Source of the DNA: Falsibacillus albus
GTDB taxonomy: Bacteria; Bacillota; Bacilli; Bacillales; DSM-25281
Assembly: GCF_003668575.1 (NCBI RefSeq)
Contig: NZ_RCVZ01000009.1
Coordinates: 124,001-188,000, forward strand
Length of the DNA: 64,000 nt
Direction: 5' to 3'
The position numbers and the translations under genes were made by a program. Shown piece after piece: positions 60,915-64,000 of the stretch (positions are counted from its first letter, which is position 1; each line of letters starts with the position of its first letter). The notes below the pieces were generated by a model. It had not been told where the DNA came from. It did not search any database and saw nothing but the letters and a program-made list of their open reading frames with translations.

Positions 60915-62993
60915 ATGTTCATTACATCAAGGGAAAAAGCGATCATCGAACTGATTGTCAAAACATCCGGGAAACATACCGTCCACTCTCTTTCTGCTTA
61001 TTTGAACGTCAGCGGCAGGACCATCCAACGAAACCTGAAGTCCATCGAAGGGATCCTGGCGCAGCATCAATTACAGTTGAAGCGCACCCCGAATGATGGC
61101 CTTTTTATCGAAGGAAAGAACGAAAATATATACAGGCTCATTCAGCATTTGGCGGAATCAAGCCCTACGGATGAGACCCCTGAAGAGCGAAAGCTGAATC
61201 TGCTGATCACACTGTTGCATGAGGGACCTTCCTTCAAGCAGCAAGTGCTCGCCCATCAGCTGGGGATCAGTGTCACCACACTGGCGGCACACCTCGATGA
61301 ACTGGCCGATTGGCTTGATAAATTCAGCATCACCCTGACGCGTAAAAGAGGCGTAGGGGTGGAGCTGGTCGCTGATGAAGCGAGCAAACGTCATGCCCTC
61401 GCAAGCTTTTTCCTTGTTTATTTTTACGAGGACATCATCGAAAGCTTATATTTGCTGCAAAAAGGCGATGCAATCGAACAGCCTGTGCTCGGCTATTTCA
61501 AGCCTGACTGTTTGTCGGCTGTTTACCAAATTGTCGATCAACATTTGGCAAAAGCTCAGTTGAACCTCGTCGACAGTGACTACATCGGACTCGTTGTGCA
61601 CATCTGTTTGACGATCCAGCGGACTGCAAATGACTTTCTCATGACCGAGACAAATGATGTGGAAAATCAGTACACGAACGAATACAGGCTGATGAAAGAA
61701 ATGTGCCGGGAACTTGAAGAGCGGCTGTCTGTCAACATGACCGACGGGGATATCAACGAATTGACGGTCATCTTGAAGGGGTCCAAAATACAGGATCCCA
61801 ATGCAGTTTACTACGATAGCATCTTCCTCGGCCATTTGATCAAAAAAGTGGTCAAGGATGTATCAGAGAAGCTGAATGTCGATCTAACGGACGACTTCTC
61901 CCTATTCCAAGGCTTGCTTGCACATATGGGGCCATCCATCTTCAGGCTGCAGCAGCAGATGGAGCTGTTCAATCCGTTGACCGATGAAATCAAAGAGAAA
62001 TATCCCGTCCTCTTTTTAGCGGTGAAAAAGAGCCTCGAAACCGAGTTCAAGGATGTTCATTTTCCGGAAGCAGAGGTCGCTTATATCGTCCTTCATTTTG
62101 GCTCGGCCCTTCTCATGAATGAGGAAAAAGTGAAGATCGATGCCGTGGTCGTCTGTCCGACCGGGATCGGCGCCTCCAAGATGCTGGCAAGCCGCATTCA
62201 GAAAGAGCTGAAGATGATCAGCAACGTGGATATCTTTTCGATTTCCGATTTTCGATCCGCTGACCTGAGCAGCTATGATATCGTCATTTCAACGGTGCGG
62301 CTGCCATTCACGGATGTCGATTATATCCTGGTCAACCCGCTGTTGAGCGAAAAGGATATCGGCATTATCCAGGATTATTTGCAAAATAATGTTGAAAAAA
62401 TCACAAGGAAAAAGTACTTGAAGGGAGCACCGAGGGAGTCCGGCGGCAAGGAGCGGACAGAGGTAAGAGGCCTCCTGAAGGAAATCAAAGAGGTCCATGC
62501 AAGCATCGAATCGATCCTCGATCATTTCCGTGTTTACCGGAAGCCGTCCGCTGAAAGCCATCTCCACGTTTTGGAGGAAATGGTCCATCAGGCTGAAGCA
62601 GATGGGCTGGTCAAAAATCCCGATGCCGTCATGGGTCAGCTCGTCGAAAGGGAAGAAAAAGGCGGACTCGGAATTCCAAATACGCACATGGGGCTGTTCC
62701 ACTGTCGGGATGCCAATGTCCAGAAGCTGGTGTTCCAGGCGGCTCATTTAGACAAGCCATGCGTCATCAAGGGGATGGACGGCAAGGATCAAGAAATAAG
62801 AAGCCTCCTGTTGATGATCGCACCCGAAAATTTAAGCACGAGGGAGCAGGAAATCCTGAGCCTGATTAGCACAAGCCTGATCGAAAACCACGTATCGATG
62901 ATGATATTTTCTTCTTCGAACGAATCGATGATTTATAAAAAACTTGAAGATCTTTTTCTCGATTACTTACAAAATAACTTGATAAAGGACTGA
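60915..62993 (+). CDS. mtlR: mannitol operon activator MtlR (PRD/EIIB/EIIA)
   Basis: 692 residues from the ATG at 60915 (GAGAGGTGG upstream), close to B. subtilis MtlR (694). Order: HTH domains (about 1-140), two PRDs with His337 and His394 in the second, EIIB-like domain with Cys414 (VVVCPTGIGAS), and EIIA-like domain with His591 and His596 (NTHMGLFHCRD). Phosphorylation by HPr and MtlA sets activity. It activates mtlA; mtlD follows by 5 bp. Confidence 0.93.
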   Translation: MFITSREKAIIELIVKTSGKHTVHSLSAYLNVSGRTIQRNLKSIEGILAQHQLQLKRTPNDGLFIEGKNENIYRLIQHLAESSPTDETPEERKLNLLITLLHEGPSFKQQVLAHQLGISVTTLAAHLDELADWLDKFSITLTRKRGVGVELVADEASKRHALASFFLVYFYEDIIESLYLLQKGDAIEQPVLGYFKPDCLSAVYQIVDQHLAKAQLNLVDSDYIGLVVHICLTIQRTANDFLMTETNDVENQYTNEYRLMKEMCRELEERLSVNMTDGDINELTVILKGSKIQDPNAVYYDSIFLGHLIKKVVKDVSEKLNVDLTDDFSLFQGLLAHMGPSIFRLQQQMELFNPLTDEIKEKYPVLFLAVKKSLETEFKDVHFPEAEVAYIVLHFGSALLMNEEKVKIDAVVVCPTGIGASKMLASRIQKELKMISNVDIFSISDFRSADLSSYDIVISTVRLPFTDVDYILVNPLLSEKDIGIIQDYLQNNVEKITRKKYLKGAPRESGGKERTEVRGLLKEIKEVHASIESILDHFRVYRKPSAESHLHVLEEMVHQAEADGLVKNPDAVMGQLVEREEKGGLGIPNTHMGLFHCRDANVQKLVFQAAHLDKPCVIKGMDGKDQEIRSLLLMIAPENLSTREQEILSLISTSLIENHVSMMIFSSSNESMIYKKLEDLFLDYLQNNLIKD

Positions 62994-62998
62994 TCACG

Positions 62999-64000
62999 AT
63001 GAAAAAAACCATTCATTTTGGAGCAGGAAATATAGGCAGAGGATTTATCGGGGCATTGTTCGCCCAATCCAGCTATCATGTCACCTTTGTCGACATTGCC
63101 GAGCAAGTCATTAACAAGCTGAATGAAGAAGGCACCTATCAGGTTAAATTAGCAACGGAAAAAAGCGAATCTGAAACGATCACAAATGTGTCAGGATTGA
63201 ATAACCTTCATCAGGAAGGAGAAGTCATTGACGCCATCGGCGAAGCGACTTACCTGACAACGGCGATCGGGCCGAACATCCTGCCAAGGATCGCACCTCT
63301 TATTGCCAAAGGCATCGAAAAGCGCATCGCTGCAACCGATGTACCTTTATATGTCATCGCTTGCGAAAACCAAATCGGGGCGACGGATATTTTGAAAAAA
63401 CATATCCTCGAGAACCTTTCTGAAGACGCGAAGACTGGATTGGAAGGGAAAGTCTTCTTCTTCAACTCAGCGGTTGACCGCATCGTGCCGATCCAGGACC
63501 AAAGTTCATTGGATGTACTTGTTGAGCCATACTACGAGTGGGTGGTAGAAACAACGGAAGAAATCCCGCACGTCGAAGGGATGAGCATCGTCGAAGATCT
63601 CGCACCATTCATCGAACGCAAGCTGTTCACGGTAAACACCGGCCATGCCGTCATTGCCTACCTCGGATACCTGCAAGGGAAATCCACGATCGACGAAACA
63701 TTGGCAGACGAAGCCATTGCAAAACAGGTGAAGTCAACGCTTGAAGAAACCGGTGCATACCTTGTGAAGCAATACGGCCTCAATGCAAAAGAGCATTTGG
63801 CGTATATCGAGAAAAACATCGAGCGCTTCAAAAATGCCTACCTGAATGATGGAGTCACTAGGGTAGGACGTGCACCAAAGCGCAAACTAGGTCCAGACGA
63901 CAGATTGATCCGCCCGACAACGCAAGCACAAAAAGCCGGCTTGGCCTACTCCAACCTGGCAAAAGCCATCGCAGCAGCGTTGCTGTTCGACAACCCTGAG
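62999..64000 (+). CDS. mtlD: mannitol-1-phosphate 5-dehydrogenase, C-terminally cut by window
   Basis: The first 334 codons of about 380 are present without a stop. It oxidises mannitol-1-phosphate to fructose-6-phosphate with NAD. The Rossmann motif HFGAGNIGRGFIG starts at residue 6, then FNSAVDRIVP, NTGHAVIAYLGYLQG with the catalytic region and RVGRAPKRKLGPDDRLIRP. AAAGGA lies at about 62984. Directly behind mtlR, so mtlR-mtlD is one transcript. Confidence 0.95.
   Translation, partial: MKKTIHFGAGNIGRGFIGALFAQSSYHVTFVDIAEQVINKLNEEGTYQVKLATEKSESETITNVSGLNNLHQEGEVIDAIGEATYLTTAIGPNILPRIAPLIAKGIEKRIAATDVPLYVIACENQIGATDILKKHILENLSEDAKTGLEGKVFFFNSAVDRIVPIQDQSSLDVLVEPYYEWVVETTEEIPHVEGMSIVEDLAPFIERKLFTVNTGHAVIAYLGYLQGKSTIDETLADEAIAKQVKSTLEETGAYLVKQYGLNAKEHLAYIEKNIERFKNAYLNDGVTRVGRAPKRKLGPDDRLIRPTTQAQKAGLAYSNLAKAIAAALLFDNPE

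Overview
The window comes from a Gram-positive, spore-forming Bacillaceae chromosome. The evidence is moderately low GC, strong AGGAGG-type ribosome binding sites with many TTG and GTG starts, a T-box leader, a KinB-like sporulation kinase, a YjcZ-type mini-protein, TagO, and B. subtilis-like xyl and mtl genes with matching operators. The species cannot be named. I see no rRNA, tRNA, CRISPR, phage or insertion-sequence transposase genes.

Layout. 1-6.7 kb: the start of a DUF2089 gene, a T-box leader before an MFS exporter, an ECF S-component, small VOC, GNAT and DinB proteins, TagO and a membrane-anchored helix-turn-helix-like protein. 6.8-13.5 kb: a cupin, a hydrolase, then a YfcC carrier divergent from an RpiR regulator, followed by an AmhX-like amidohydrolase and a macrolide-type glycosyltransferase. 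13.6-25.9 kb: small membrane proteins and lipoproteins, a lactonase-MarR operon with two matching operators, a MerR-DMT exporter operon, the KinB-like kinase, an amino acid permease, a GC-rich dienelactone hydrolase and a YibE/F pair. 26-38 kb: housekeeping and accessory single genes separated by repeat-rich gaps. 38.3-40.4 kb: a 40-copy, 51-bp tandem array, followed by an SDR-MerR operon. 42-56 kb: a complete xylose and xylo-oligosaccharide locus. 56-58 kb: a SunI-like protein and a MarR-methyltransferase pair. 58.8 kb to the end: mannitol genes mtlA, mtlR and mtlD (cut by the window edge).

How the genes work together. The xyl locus imports xylo-oligosaccharides (binding protein plus two permeases, no ATPase) and xylose (MFS symporter), cleaves xylosides (XynB), and converts xylose to xylulose-5-phosphate (XylA, XylB). 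Three XylR-type operators each overlap a -35 box, and several near-consensus cre sites suggest CcpA control. In the mtl locus a fused EIICBA imports mannitol, MtlR (PRD/EIIB/EIIA) activates, and MtlD makes fructose-6-phosphate.

The most unusual content is intergenic. Several unrelated arrays repeat a short core at a fixed distance while the bases between vary: GATGG at exactly 21 bp (7 copies), TTGCG at exactly 20 bp (6 copies), ATCTGCGAAA at 21-20-21-20 bp with the same spacing in three loci plus a variant fourth, ATAGCGCC at exactly 52 bp, and the 51-bp hairpin array. Copies of a common Bacillaceae imperfect palindrome (ends TTGATT/AATCAA) and a MITE-like element also recur.
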